The notes under the pieces: model-generated
What the model was told of the DNA's origin: nothing
The model's database searches: none
Seen by the model: only the letters and a program-made list of their open reading frames with translations
Source of the DNA: an uncultured Clostridia bacterium
Lineage (GTDB): Bacteria; Bacillota; Clostridia; Christensenellales; UBA3700
Assembly (NCBI GenBank): GCA_948471525.1
Contig: CAOKSY010000004.1
Location: 62,001 to 126,000, forward strand
DNA length: 64,000 nucleotides
Reading direction: 5' to 3'
Position numbers and translations under genes: made by a program
Shown here: positions 16,979 through 25,195 of the stretch, piece by piece
Numbering within the stretch: position 1 is the stretch's first letter
Layout of the letters: each line of letters opens with the position of its first letter

Positions 16979-17602
16979 ATGAACTTGGTATTTTTGGGCG
17001 CGCCGGGTGCCGGTAAAGGCACTCAGGCGACGCGAATATGTCAAAAGTATAATATCCCTCATATCTCCACAGGAGACATATTGAGGGCGAACATCAAGGC
17101 GGGGACGCCGTTGGGCGTCGAAGCGAAAGCCTATATCGATAAAGGCTTGCTCGTTCCCGACGAAGTGGTGATCGGACTCGTCAAAAACAGGCTTGGCGAA
17201 GAAGATTGCAAAAAAGGATTCCTTCTCGACGGATTTCCGAGGACGCTTGAGCAAGCGAAAGCGCTCGGCGAATTTGCGGAGATTACTTGCGCGATAGATA
17301 TCGAAGTCGACGAAAAACTCGTAGTAGAGCGCATTGCCGGCAGAAGAATGTGCAAGTGCGGAGAAAGCTATCACGTATCGTGGTATCGATCCGATAAATG
17401 CGCTAAGTGCGGTAGCGAACTTTACCAAAGGGACGACGACAGAGAAGAAACCGTAAAGGCGAGATTGGAAGTATACAATGTCCAGACCGCTCCGTTGATA
17501 GATTACTACGCCGGCAAAGGCGTGCTGAAAAGCGTCGACGGCGCCAAGGATATGGAAGAAGTCTTCGAGGATATCGTGAGGATCTTGAATGATAACGATT
17601 AA
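16979..17602 (+). CDS. adk: Adenylate kinase
   Basis: 207 residues. The P-loop GAPGAGKGTQA is at residues 7-17, DGFPRTLEQA near residue 83, and the LID domain carries four cysteines (CKC then CAKC), which suggests structural zinc as in Gram-positive enzymes, with an unusual C-x-C first pair. It interconverts ATP, AMP and ADP. The 3' end overlaps map by 14 nt. Confidence 0.97.
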   Translation: MNLVFLGAPGAGKGTQATRICQKYNIPHISTGDILRANIKAGTPLGVEAKAYIDKGLLVPDEVVIGLVKNRLGEEDCKKGFLLDGFPRTLEQAKALGEFAEITCAIDIEVDEKLVVERIAGRRMCKCGESYHVSWYRSDKCAKCGSELYQRDDDREETVKARLEVYNVQTAPLIDYYAGKGVLKSVDGAKDMEEVFEDIVRILNDND

Positions 17603-18335
17603 GACGCCTGCCGAAATCGAATTGATGCGCAAAGCCAACGCGATAGTCAGAGATACGCTGAATTTGTTGCAGGACAGCATCAAAGAAGGCATGACTACAA
17701 AACAGCTTGATAAGATAGCGCACGATTACATAATCAAGTGCGACGCTAAGCCGTCGTTTCTGGGATACGGAGGTTTTCCGGCGTCGATATGCACGTCGGT
17801 GAACGAACAGGTTGTGCATGGCATACCGTCGGACAAGGTCGTCATCAAAGAGGGCGATATCGTAAGCGTGGATTGCGGCAGTATCTATAAAGGATACAAC
17901 GGCGACGCGGCGAGAACTTTTATGATAGGCGACGTGGGCGAAGAAAAGCGGCAGCTGGTAGAAGTGACCAAACAGTCTTTTTTCGAAGGAGTTAAGATAC
18001 TCAAAGAGGGAGTTAGACTGGGCGATTTGGGATACGCGATACAGAGTTATGCCGAGAGCTTCGGATACGGAGTCGTCAGAGATCTCGTAGGTCACGGTAT
18101 CGGAAGAGAAATGCACGAGGATCCGCAAGTTCCCAATTACGGACGTCAAGGACACGGTATGAGACTTAAGCGCAATATGACCGTTGCCATAGAGCCGATG
18201 ATTAATATGGGCACGCACAAGGTATATATCCTTGACGACGGATGGACGATAGTTACGGCGGACAATATGCCGTCGGCGCACTACGAAAACACCGTGCTGA
18301 TCACCGAAGAGGGAGTGGAGATACTCTCGCTGTGA
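17589..18335 (+). CDS. map: Methionine aminopeptidase type I
   Basis: 248 residues. It removes the initiator methionine from nascent proteins. Metal ligands are visible in order: Asp in SVDCGS, Asp in YNGDAART, His in GHGIGREMHEDP, Glu in TVAIEPMI and Glu in LITEEGVEIL. It starts inside the end of adk, so translation is probably coupled. Confidence 0.97.
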   Translation: MITIKTPAEIELMRKANAIVRDTLNLLQDSIKEGMTTKQLDKIAHDYIIKCDAKPSFLGYGGFPASICTSVNEQVVHGIPSDKVVIKEGDIVSVDCGSIYKGYNGDAARTFMIGDVGEEKRQLVEVTKQSFFEGVKILKEGVRLGDLGYAIQSYAESFGYGVVRDLVGHGIGREMHEDPQVPNYGRQGHGMRLKRNMTVAIEPMINMGTHKVYILDDGWTIVTADNMPSAHYENTVLITEEGVEILSL

Positions 18336-18343
18336 GGTAGACA

Positions 18344-18601
18344 ATGGACGTCAAGGTAGGAGATATCGTAATATCTAAGAGAGGACACGACGCGGGAAAA
18401 GCGTTTATCGTCGTGGCGTTGCTCAATGAGAGTTATGCTCTTATAGCAGACGGCAAGTCGCGCAAGCTCGCATCGCCGAAACAGAAGAACGTAAAGCATC
18501 TCAAAACGGTTGCCGGCACCGACGCGGATAAACTCGGCGTCATAGACGACAAAGCCGTAGCGGGATTAATCAAACAAACGCAGACCGATATTGAAAAATA
18601 G
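18344..18601 (+). CDS. KOW-domain RNA-binding protein (L14e-like)
   Basis: 85 residues. The N-terminal KOW-type motif (VGDIVISKRGHDAGKAFIVV) resembles eukaryotic L14e/L27e domains. This small gene is regularly found between map and infA in Clostridia and related groups, where it is annotated as KOW domain-containing RNA-binding protein. Function not established; ribosome association is likely from context. It is 8 nt after map. Confidence 0.8.
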   Translation: MDVKVGDIVISKRGHDAGKAFIVVALLNESYALIADGKSRKLASPKQKNVKHLKTVAGTDADKLGVIDDKAVAGLIKQTQTDIEK

Positions 18602-18610
18602 GAGGTAACC

Positions 18611-18832
18611 ATGTCCAAAGAAGACGTAATCGAAGCTGACGGAAGGGTAATAGAAGTTTTGCCGAACACCAACTTCAGAGTTGAGTTGTCAAACGGACAC
18701 GTAATAGTTGCGTATCTGTCGGGTAAATTGAGAAAGAACTATATCAAGATACTCGAAGGAGACGCGGTAAAAGTAGAACTAAGCCCATACGACCTTACAA
18801 AGGGCAGAATAGTATGGCGTAATAAGAACTAA
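18611..18832 (+). CDS. infA: Translation initiation factor IF-1
   Basis: 73 residues, normal. S1-like OB fold: SKEDVIEADGRVIEVLPN, FRVELSNGH, AYLSGKLRKNYIKILEGD, VELSPYDLTKGRI. It binds the 30S A site during initiation. Strong GGAGG site. Confidence 0.97.
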   Translation: MSKEDVIEADGRVIEVLPNTNFRVELSNGHVIVAYLSGKLRKNYIKILEGDAVKVELSPYDLTKGRIVWRNKN

Positions 18833-18846
18833 CGGAGGATATAACA

Positions 18847-18963
18847 ATGAAAGTTAGACCATCAGTGAAGCCGATGTGCGACAAGTGCAAGGTAATAAAG
18901 AGAAACGGGGCTGTAATGATCATCTGCTCCAAATACAAAAAACATAAGCAAAAACAAGGCTGA
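18847..18963 (+). CDS. rpmJ: 50S ribosomal protein L36
   Basis: 38 residues, one longer than the usual 37. MKVRPSVKPMCDKCKVIKR is standard with the CxxC pair. The distal zinc site reads C-x5-H (CSKYKKHKQ) where most zinc-type L36 proteins have C-x4-H, so there is a one-residue insertion between the last two ligands. Site GGAGG precedes the ATG. Confidence 0.93.
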   Translation: MKVRPSVKPMCDKCKVIKRNGAVMIICSKYKKHKQKQG

Positions 18964-19071
18964 TAAAATTCTCTTATATCGGGAATTGGATAAAATCGGC
19001 GCAAAAAGGATTATGGAAAACTCCATAATTCCTTTATTGCGTAAAAAAGAAAAGAAATTGTGTTATAACGC

Positions 19072-19100
19072 TTGCAAGATTTATTAAATCGTGTTATAAT
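19072..19100 (+). promoter_or_regulatory. Sigma-A promoter before rpsM
   Basis: TTGCAA (19072-19077), a 17-nt spacer and TATAAT (19095-19100) lie in the 269-bp gap between rpmJ and rpsM. A bulged hairpin at about 19010-19036 (TTATGGA with TCCATAA, then CCTTTATT) precedes it and may end the spc-section transcript. The alpha section can thus be transcribed on its own, with a leader of about 125 nt. Confidence 0.8.
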
Positions 19101-19232
19101 ACCCACGCAAAAAGACATTAATCGTTGGGGAGCGGCTAATAGGTTGTTTCATTCCAAGCTAACAGACAATCTAACTTCTCATAGCGTTTAATAATATAAT
19201 AAAAACATTTATTAAATTATTGGAGGTACCAA

Positions 19233-19604
19233 ATGGCTCGTATTAGTGGCGTTGATTTGCCAAATGAGAAAAGAGTGGAAATCGGACTTACCTATATCTA
19301 CGGTATCGGTAGAGTTACATCCAACAAAATTCTCGCTGATACAGGTATAAATCCTGACACCAGAGTCAGAGATTTGACTGATGAGGAAGTAAACAAGATC
19401 CGTGAATACATCGACCGCAACAATATAATGGTTGAGGGCGATTTGAAGCGCGAAATCAAGATGAACATCAAGAGACTGCAGGAAATAGGTTGTTATCGCG
19501 GAGTAAGACACCGCAAAGGATTACCCGTACGCGGTCAGAGCACGAAGCAGAACGCTCGTACAAGAAAAGGTCCGAAGAAGACCGTTAGCCGCAAGAAGAA
19601 ATAA
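19233..19604 (+). CDS. rpsM: 30S ribosomal protein S13
   Basis: 123 residues. MARISGVDLPNEKRVEI start, the helix-hairpin-helix around YIYGIGRVTSNKIL, and RGVRHRKGLPVRGQSTKQNARTRKGP end are conserved. S13 forms bridges to the large subunit in the head. GGAGG site present. Confidence 0.98.
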   Translation: MARISGVDLPNEKRVEIGLTYIYGIGRVTSNKILADTGINPDTRVRDLTDEEVNKIREYIDRNNIMVEGDLKREIKMNIKRLQEIGCYRGVRHRKGLPVRGQSTKQNARTRKGPKKTVSRKKK

Positions 19605-19617
19605 GGAGGAGTGAAAA

Positions 19618-20013
19618 ATGGCAGTTGCTAAGAAAGTTACTAAAAAACGTGTTGCAAACAAACGCCGCGGAGAAAACGGTTGCGCGCATATTCACGCCTC
19701 TTTCAACAACACTATCGTTACAATTACCGATACGCAGGGTAATGCGATCAGCTGGTCGAGCGCAGGCAAGCTCCAGCTCAGAGGTAGCAAGAAGTCCACT
19801 CCGTTTGCGGCGCAGATCGTCAGCGAAGACGCGGGTAAAGTGGCTTACGATAGCGGTTTGAGAAACGTGGAAGTATACGTAAAGGGACCGGGCAGCGGCA
19901 GAGAGTCCGCTATCAGAGCCCTTCAGAACGTGGGATTGAACGTTACGCTCATCAAAGACGTATCCCCCATCCCGCACAACGGCTGTCGTCCGCCAAAGCG
20001 CAGAAGACTGTAA
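19618..20013 (+). CDS. rpsK: 30S ribosomal protein S11
   Basis: 131 residues. GCAHIHASFNNTIVTITD, SAGKLQLRGSKKSTPFAAQ and the C-terminal HNGCRPPKRRRL are diagnostic. It lies on the platform of the 30S subunit near the E site. AGGAGGAG site. Confidence 0.98.
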   Translation: MAVAKKVTKKRVANKRRGENGCAHIHASFNNTIVTITDTQGNAISWSSAGKLQLRGSKKSTPFAAQIVSEDAGKVAYDSGLRNVEVYVKGPGSGRESAIRALQNVGLNVTLIKDVSPIPHNGCRPPKRRRL

Positions 20014-20033
20014 TATAGGAGGTAGGCAAGAAA

Positions 20034-20657
20034 ATGGCTAGATATACAGGTCCTGATTGTCGTCAATGCAGACGCGAGGGCGAAAAATTATTTTTGAAAG
20101 GCGAAAAGTGTTATTCGGAAAAGTGTCCTTTTGCAAAGAACAGCACTCCTCCGGGACAGCACGGCGCCGCTCGTAAGAAAAACAGCGAATATGCAACTCA
20201 GTTGAGAGAAAAGCAGAAGACCAAGAGAATCTACGGTCTTTGCGAAAAACAGTTCAGAGGATATTACGACAAGGCCGAAACTATGAGAGGCATCACCGGT
20301 GAAAATATGCTCATTCTTCTCGAAAGAAGACTTGACAACACCGTTTACCGTCTCGGTTTGGCGTCGTCGCGTTCGATGGCGAGACAGCTCGTCAATCACG
20401 GATTGCTCACCGTCAACGGAAAATGCGTAAATATTCCTTCTTTCCTTGTAAAGAAAGGCGACGTAATAGGCGTGAAAGAGAATAAAGCCGACAAAAAGGT
20501 ATTCAGCGGTATCAAGGAGGCTAAGACGCTCAATCTTCCGAAGTGGCTCACGTTTGACAATGCAACTATGACCGGTACGGTCGTGACTTTGCCGGAGAGA
20601 GCGGATGTCGAGCAGAAGATTGAAGAGCATATGATCGTCGAGTTGTATTCTAAATAA
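20034..20657 (+). CDS. rpsD: 30S ribosomal protein S4
   Basis: 207 residues. The N-terminal zinc knuckle cysteines (DCRQCRREGEKLFLKGEKCYSEKC) are retained, and the S4 RNA-binding domain LDNTVYRLGLASSRSMARQLVNHG follows near residue 100. It nucleates 30S assembly and autoregulates the alpha operon in other bacteria. Confidence 0.98.
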   Translation: MARYTGPDCRQCRREGEKLFLKGEKCYSEKCPFAKNSTPPGQHGAARKKNSEYATQLREKQKTKRIYGLCEKQFRGYYDKAETMRGITGENMLILLERRLDNTVYRLGLASSRSMARQLVNHGLLTVNGKCVNIPSFLVKKGDVIGVKENKADKKVFSGIKEAKTLNLPKWLTFDNATMTGTVVTLPERADVEQKIEEHMIVELYSK

Positions 20658-20703
20658 TAATACTCCTTGACGCTATGCCAAATCATTGAACAGGAGGTTT
20701 ACA

Positions 20704-21657
20704 ATGATCGAAATTCAAAAACCAAATATCAATAGAGAAGACCTTGAGCTCGGTAAAAAGACAAGATATTCCGTAGAACCACTCGAGAGAGGTTTCGGAA
20801 CGACTTTGGGCAACAGTCTCAGAAGAATACTTTTGGGTTCGTTGCCGGGCGCGGCTCCCGTTGGTATAAGAATACACGGCGTACAGCACGAGTTTACCGC
20901 TATCGCCGGAATAAAGGAAGACGTCACCGATATTATACTCAATATCAAAGGACTTGCCGTAAAAGCGCATACCGAAGACAAGAACTTCAAACAGCTTTGC
21001 ACTATCAATAAATATACGGCAGGCGTCGTTACCGCTGCGGATATCTCCCACAGCGACGATATAGAGATACTTAATCCAGATCTTGAGATATGCACTCTCG
21101 ACGAGGGCGCAAGCATTGAGATGGAAATCTACATCGGCGTAGGCAGAGGATATGTCGGAGCAAGCGAAAATAAGGACGAGGAGCAGGGCATCGGATACAT
21201 ACCGGTAGACTCTATCTTTACTCCTGTAATCGCGGCAAGCTATCAGGTAGAGAGCACGAGAAAAGGTCAGGATATCAATTTTGACAAACTCACGATAGAC
21301 GTTACTACCGACGGCACCGCTACTCCTAACGAAGTAATAAGTCTGGCAGCCAAAATTATGAACGATCATCTCGGAATTTTCGTAAAACTCGTTGATAATA
21401 TGGCGGACAGAGAGATACTCATCAGCCAGGATAACGAATCCCAGGCAAAGATCTACGAGATGGTTATCGAAGATTTGGATTTGTCCGTAAGATCTTACAA
21501 CTGTCTCAGAAGAGCCGGTATCAATACCGTTAAGGATTTGATCGAAAAGACAGAAGACGACATGCTCAAGGTTAGAAATCTCGGCAAGAAATCCCTTGAG
21601 GAAGTTATGAAGAAAATCGACGACCTTGGTCTTAAACTCAAAGACAAGGATGAATAA
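20704..21657 (+). CDS. rpoA: RNA polymerase alpha subunit
   Basis: 317 residues from ATG 20704, chosen because AGGAGG lies 7 nt upstream; an in-frame TTG at 20686 is before that site. The N-terminal dimerisation domain has RGFGTTLGNSLRRILL. The C-terminal DNA-binding domain (from about residue 250) reads IEDLDLSVRSYNCLRRAGI and RNLGKKSLEEV. A protein at 30002 in this window carries a relative of this C-terminal domain. Confidence 0.98.
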   Translation: MIEIQKPNINREDLELGKKTRYSVEPLERGFGTTLGNSLRRILLGSLPGAAPVGIRIHGVQHEFTAIAGIKEDVTDIILNIKGLAVKAHTEDKNFKQLCTINKYTAGVVTAADISHSDDIEILNPDLEICTLDEGASIEMEIYIGVGRGYVGASENKDEEQGIGYIPVDSIFTPVIAASYQVESTRKGQDINFDKLTIDVTTDGTATPNEVISLAAKIMNDHLGIFVKLVDNMADREILISQDNESQAKIYEMVIEDLDLSVRSYNCLRRAGINTVKDLIEKTEDDMLKVRNLGKKSLEEVMKKIDDLGLKLKDKDE

Positions 21658-21674
21658 TTGGGAGGTAGAGAAAA

Positions 21675-22184
21675 ATGGCAAGAAAGTTGGGTAGAACAGC
21701 CGAAGAAAGAATGGCCATAATCAGAAATCAAGCCTCAGAACTATTGTGGTACGGATCTATCGAGACCACGGTTGACAGAGCAAAAGAGGTAAGAAGTTAC
21801 GCTGAGAGCATGTTGACTCTCGCTATAAATACTTATGAAGATACCGTAAAGGTCACCAAGACCGTTAAGACTGACAAAGGCGACAAGGTAGAGATGGAAT
21901 TCGTCAACGACGGACCTAAGAAACTCGCCGCAAGAAGAAAACTTATGGCAAGTCTTCGCGATCTTCAGGAGATCAAGGCTGACGGCGAAAGCAAGAGCGC
22001 TTTCAAAGAAAGGACGAAAGACGTAAGACATCCGCTCATTGAGAAGATATTCAGAGAGCACGCAGTATTCTATGCTGACAGAGCTCAAAAACTCGGACAG
22101 AGAGGCGGATATACGCGTATCATAAGACTCGGACAGAGACGCGGCGACGGCGCAGAAATGGCTAAGCTCGAACTTGTGAAATAA
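21675..22184 (+). CDS. rplQ: 50S ribosomal protein L17
   Basis: 169 residues, longer than the roughly 120 of E. coli because of an insert around residues 55-105 between KEVRSYAESMLTLAI and the IFREHAVFYADR part. It ends with the conserved GGYTRIIRLGQRRGDGAEMA. Last gene of the supercluster, followed by a terminator. Confidence 0.96.
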   Translation: MARKLGRTAEERMAIIRNQASELLWYGSIETTVDRAKEVRSYAESMLTLAINTYEDTVKVTKTVKTDKGDKVEMEFVNDGPKKLAARRKLMASLRDLQEIKADGESKSAFKERTKDVRHPLIEKIFREHAVFYADRAQKLGQRGGYTRIIRLGQRRGDGAEMAKLELVK

Positions 22185-22219
22185 TCGTTCGGATTTGAAT
22201 CCGACGTTACTGACGGCTT

Positions 22220-22253
22220 AAATTCCCTGCGCGTTTGCGCGGGGAATTTTTTT
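22220..22253 (+). terminator. Rho-independent terminator after rplQ
   Basis: A GC-rich stem (AATTCCCTGCGCG paired with CGCGGGGAATT, one bulge) around a TTTG loop and a following run of T. It closes the ribosomal cluster. Confidence 0.9.
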
Positions 22254-22283
22254 GAATTTACTTATCTATATTTCCGATAAGTA

Positions 22284-22312
22284 TTCACATTTTTTTGTAA
22301 ATATGCTATACT
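22284..22312 (+). promoter_or_regulatory. Promoter of the hydrolase gene, probably leaderless
   Basis: TTCACA (22284-22289), 17-nt spacer, TATACT (22307-22312). Only six bases separate the -10 box from the ATG at 22319, so the expected transcription start is at or next to the A of the ATG. No Shine-Dalgarno sequence is present. Confidence 0.7.
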
Positions 22313-22318
22313 GAATCT

Positions 22319-23383
22319 ATGAAAAAGAACAGAAAATTATTAGGATTTATGATCTTTGTGATCTACGGATTATTGGCGATAACTATAGTTTTGCCTATTA
22401 TCGCCACTATATTTATTTGTAAGTTTGCATTCGGCAGAAGAGTTAAGCGCACGCTTAAATATATGACGCTTGACGAATTTCCCGATCTTATCACGCACGA
22501 CGTGGAATTCAAGAGCGGCAAAAACAAACTCTCGGCGTATTTTGCCACCGCTAAAGGCGTGGAAGAATACAAGGCCGTTATTATCGCAATGCACGGCATC
22601 GGTTGTTCGAGAGCGGGTTATATAAACCGCTACGATTATTTTGCAAAAAAAGGATATATTGTTTTCGCATTTGACTGTACCGGCACTTGCGAGAGCGAGG
22701 GTAAGGGTATTAGAGGACTTACTCAATCTCAGGTGGATTTGGACAACGCGATAAAATACGTGAGTTCTATAGAGGAACTTAAGGATTATAAGATACTTGT
22801 GTACGGACACAGTTGGGGAGGATTTGCCACCGCTACGGAACTCAATAGCAAGACGGCTGAGAAACTCACTGCTGTTGCAACGATTGCAGGTTTTAACGAC
22901 ATATGGGGTATATGCGCTTTCCAACTCAAGAAATATGCAACAAATATGATCGTTCTGACAAAACCGTGGGTATATATGTATTATTTCTTTAAATACGGCA
23001 AACGCGGACTCTACACCGGAATCAAAGGCGTAAATAAATTTCACGGTCCGGTACTGGTAATGCACAGCAAGGACGATCCTACCGTCAATTTTGCGAGTTC
23101 AGTCGCTATACACGAGAATAAGAATAAAAATCCGCAAGCAAAATTTGTGCTTTTCGAGGATAGAGGTCATACGTTATCGCGTCCGGTAGAAGCCGAGAGA
23201 GAGATAAAGAGATTGCATAAGGGCAAAGCTACGCAGTTGCCTATGGGCAAGTCGAGTATATTCGAATACAACGTAAATACCGGATACGAATATTGCGACA
23301 AATCTCTTGTTTTCGCTACCGACTACGCTTTTTTGGACAGCGTAAACGAGTTCTTTGAAGAATCATTGAAAAAGGTGCAATGA
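22319..23383 (+). CDS. Alpha/beta hydrolase, membrane-anchored
   Basis: 354 residues with an N-terminal transmembrane helix (residues 8-32) and the rest predicted as an alpha/beta hydrolase domain. The nucleophile elbow is GHSWGG (about residue 164), the acid Asp is in MHSKDDPTVNF, and the His in EDRGHTLSRP. Substrate unknown; serine hydrolases of this type are esterases, lipases or peptidases. Its stop overlaps the start of the phosphopantetheinyl transferase by four bases. Confidence 0.8.
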   Translation: MKKNRKLLGFMIFVIYGLLAITIVLPIIATIFICKFAFGRRVKRTLKYMTLDEFPDLITHDVEFKSGKNKLSAYFATAKGVEEYKAVIIAMHGIGCSRAGYINRYDYFAKKGYIVFAFDCTGTCESEGKGIRGLTQSQVDLDNAIKYVSSIEELKDYKILVYGHSWGGFATATELNSKTAEKLTAVATIAGFNDIWGICAFQLKKYATNMIVLTKPWVYMYYFFKYGKRGLYTGIKGVNKFHGPVLVMHSKDDPTVNFASSVAIHENKNKNPQAKFVLFEDRGHTLSRPVEAEREIKRLHKGKATQLPMGKSSIFEYNVNTGYEYCDKSLVFATDYAFLDSVNEFFEESLKKVQ

Positions 23384-23817
23384 AGATATATATAGCGGAA
23401 AATTGCAAAGATATTGCGCAAGCAAAGTCCGCGATCCTGCGCGCGTATGCGCCGCATAATAATTGCAGTATTAAATATTCGGCGACGGGTCAACCGTCGC
23501 TTTGTTGCGAAAACGAGAAGATCGCTTGCGCGTCGATATCGCATACGGGAAATATAATTGTCATGGTTTTTTCGATCAAGCCCGTGGGCGTGGATGTAGA
23601 GCGGAATGACAGAAAGATTTCCTCGCGATTGGGCGGAATATCCGAATGGACGAGGAGAGAGGCATACGGAAAAATGATTGGGGTTGGTATCAACTCCGAG
23701 ATTTTGAGATCGGAGCTTCCCGATGATATGTTGAATACTTTTGAGTATTCGGATTATATCATATCTATATGTTCGCAGGAGCGCGAGCTTGAGTTGATAA
23801 CAACTATTGACATATAA
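23380..23817 (+). CDS. 4'-phosphopantetheinyl transferase family protein
   Basis: 145 residues, short for the Sfp type (about 220). The signature GVDVERND (magnesium Asp and Glu) and the WTRREAYGKMIGVG motif are both visible, with ISHTGN before them as in the family. It would attach phosphopantetheine from CoA to a carrier protein, and an acyl carrier protein gene follows 57 nt downstream, a natural partner. Translationally coupled to the hydrolase by an ATGA overlap. Confidence 0.82.
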   Translation: MKIYIAENCKDIAQAKSAILRAYAPHNNCSIKYSATGQPSLCCENEKIACASISHTGNIIVMVFSIKPVGVDVERNDRKISSRLGGISEWTRREAYGKMIGVGINSEILRSELPDDMLNTFEYSDYIISICSQERELELITTIDI

Positions 23818-23835
23818 ATTAAAAGATGGTATAAT
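23807..23835 (+). promoter_or_regulatory. Consensus sigma-A promoter of the acyl carrier protein gene
   Basis: Perfect TTGACA (23807-23812) and perfect TATAAT (23830-23835) with a 17-nt spacer. The -35 box overlaps the last codons of the transferase gene. It predicts strong separate expression of the carrier protein. Confidence 0.9.
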
Positions 23836-23874
23836 CGATAAGACGGTCGAATTTTATTCGGCAGGGAGGTAAAT

Positions 23875-24105
23875 ATGGTACTTGAAAAACTTAGTAATAT
23901 CGTCGCAGAACAACTAGGTATGGATAACGGCGCTATCAAGGCGGAGACTATGCTCAAAGAGGATCTAAAGGCCGATTCTCTAGATATCGTAGAGATCATC
24001 ATGGCTATTGAGGAAGAATTCGATATACAGGTAGACGACGAAGACGCTCTCAAGTTTAAGACCATAGGCGACGTAGCGGTTTATATAGAAAGTCTGCTCA
24101 AATAA
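23875..24105 (+). CDS. acpP: Acyl carrier protein
   Basis: 76 residues, the standard size and acidic. The DSLD motif at about residue 36 carries the Ser that receives phosphopantetheine, and EEFDIQVDDEDALKFKTIGD is typical of fatty-acid-synthesis carriers. GGGAGG site. No fatty acid synthesis genes adjoin it, so it may be the housekeeping copy or one dedicated to another pathway. Confidence 0.92.
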   Translation: MVLEKLSNIVAEQLGMDNGAIKAETMLKEDLKADSLDIVEIIMAIEEEFDIQVDDEDALKFKTIGDVAVYIESLLK

Positions 24106-24111
24106 ACTCAT

Positions 24112-25136
24112 ATGAATTGCGGCAGAATCAAGGTCATACTGTTCGCATTGTTATTGATAGCAATCTCGGCGACGTGCTTTGTCGGTTGTACGCTTAAAGC
24201 CGAAGACTGTTACGTATTCGGAGAAGAGGAATTTCAAGCGCTTTACTCAGAGGATAATACTTTGAGAGAAGGCGCTTTTCGTATTATGTCTGCAAACGTG
24301 CTCGTACATATCGCAAGTTGGGGAGGCGAACCTGTCAAACCTCGGCGCATAGATTTGCCGAAGCGATCAAACATTACGCTCCCGACGTGATAGGTATGCA
24401 GGAGATGTGCGGAGATTGGTACAAATATCTCTTGCCGCAGATAAAAGACGACTACGACGTCGTAGAGCCGCGCAATTCCTTTTTTATGGAAAACCGCTCG
24501 GCGATCATATACAATAAGAACAGATTGACGCTGTTGGACAGCGATCTCAAAAAATATAGCAAAGGCGACAAAAACGGTTGCAGAGTTATTACGACGGGAG
24601 CATTTGAAAGAAAGAGCGACGGCAAACGATTTATAGTCACGTCCACTCATCTCGATCTTATACGTATGAAAGACTATGAAGCCGAAAAGAGTATCATGCT
24701 CGATCAAGTGCAGGAGTTCTTTGCCGAGATAGATGCGTTGAAAGAAAAATACGCAGGTTATCCCATATTTATGACGGGGGACTATAATTCTATGGAGCGA
24801 GAGACGAGCCGATTTGAAGGCGAGGAGTATTCGTCAAGCGCCGATCTCACTTACTATAAGTGCTACGGCAAGCCGTGCGCGTCGTTTGCGTATGCAAAGA
24901 TATCTGAGAGATACGTCGACAGTAAGTACGCGGAAGGCGTTGAACGCATATGCGAAAATACCCGCGGATATCTATATGACGATCCGACTTGGGATCATAT
25001 CTTTATGACGAATACTCAAAGCGTCGATCCCGTAGCGTTCAGAGTGCTTTCTTCCGATTATTTTCACAACAACGAGGATAGATCAAGCAGAATATCCGAT
25101 CATCTGCCGATATGTTTGGACGCGATGATAGTTTGA
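24112..25136 (+). pseudogene. Endonuclease/exonuclease/phosphatase-family lipoprotein, frameshifted
   Basis: The 5' part (24112-24390) has a lipoprotein signal with VGC lipobox and the EEP start FRIMSANVL. The 3' part continues in another frame with DVIGMQEMCGDW, THLDL, MTGDYNS, DHIFM and the final SDHLPI catalytic His motif. The frames join near 24341-24347, where a one-base loss separates WGGEPVKPR from AHRFAEAIKHYAPD; putting it back gives the family's usual run. No slippery heptamer is seen, so this is a mutation or a sequencing error, not programmed frameshifting. If intact it would be an extracytoplasmic phosphodiesterase-like enzyme of about 340 residues. Confidence 0.8.
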
Positions 25137-25151
25137 TAGAATCGAGTTGAA

Positions 25152-25178
25152 AAAAGCCTGTCTTTGCGACAGGCTTTT
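25152..25178. terminator. Bidirectional terminator between EEP gene and leuB
   Basis: A perfect 11-bp stem (AAAAGCCTGTC with GACAGGCTTTT) around a 5-nt loop has A on the left and T on the right, so it can serve both convergent genes. Confidence 0.9.
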
Positions 25179-25195
25179 CGTGTCATTTATCTATG

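Noticed and set aside
20683..21681. Open frame of 332 codons opposite rpoA
   Set aside because: Shadow of rpoA codon bias; no start signals and no recognisable domain.
24318..24390. Programmed -1 frameshift in the EEP gene
   Set aside because: No X-XXY-YYZ slippery heptamer or clear downstream stem at the junction; a simple base loss is more likely.
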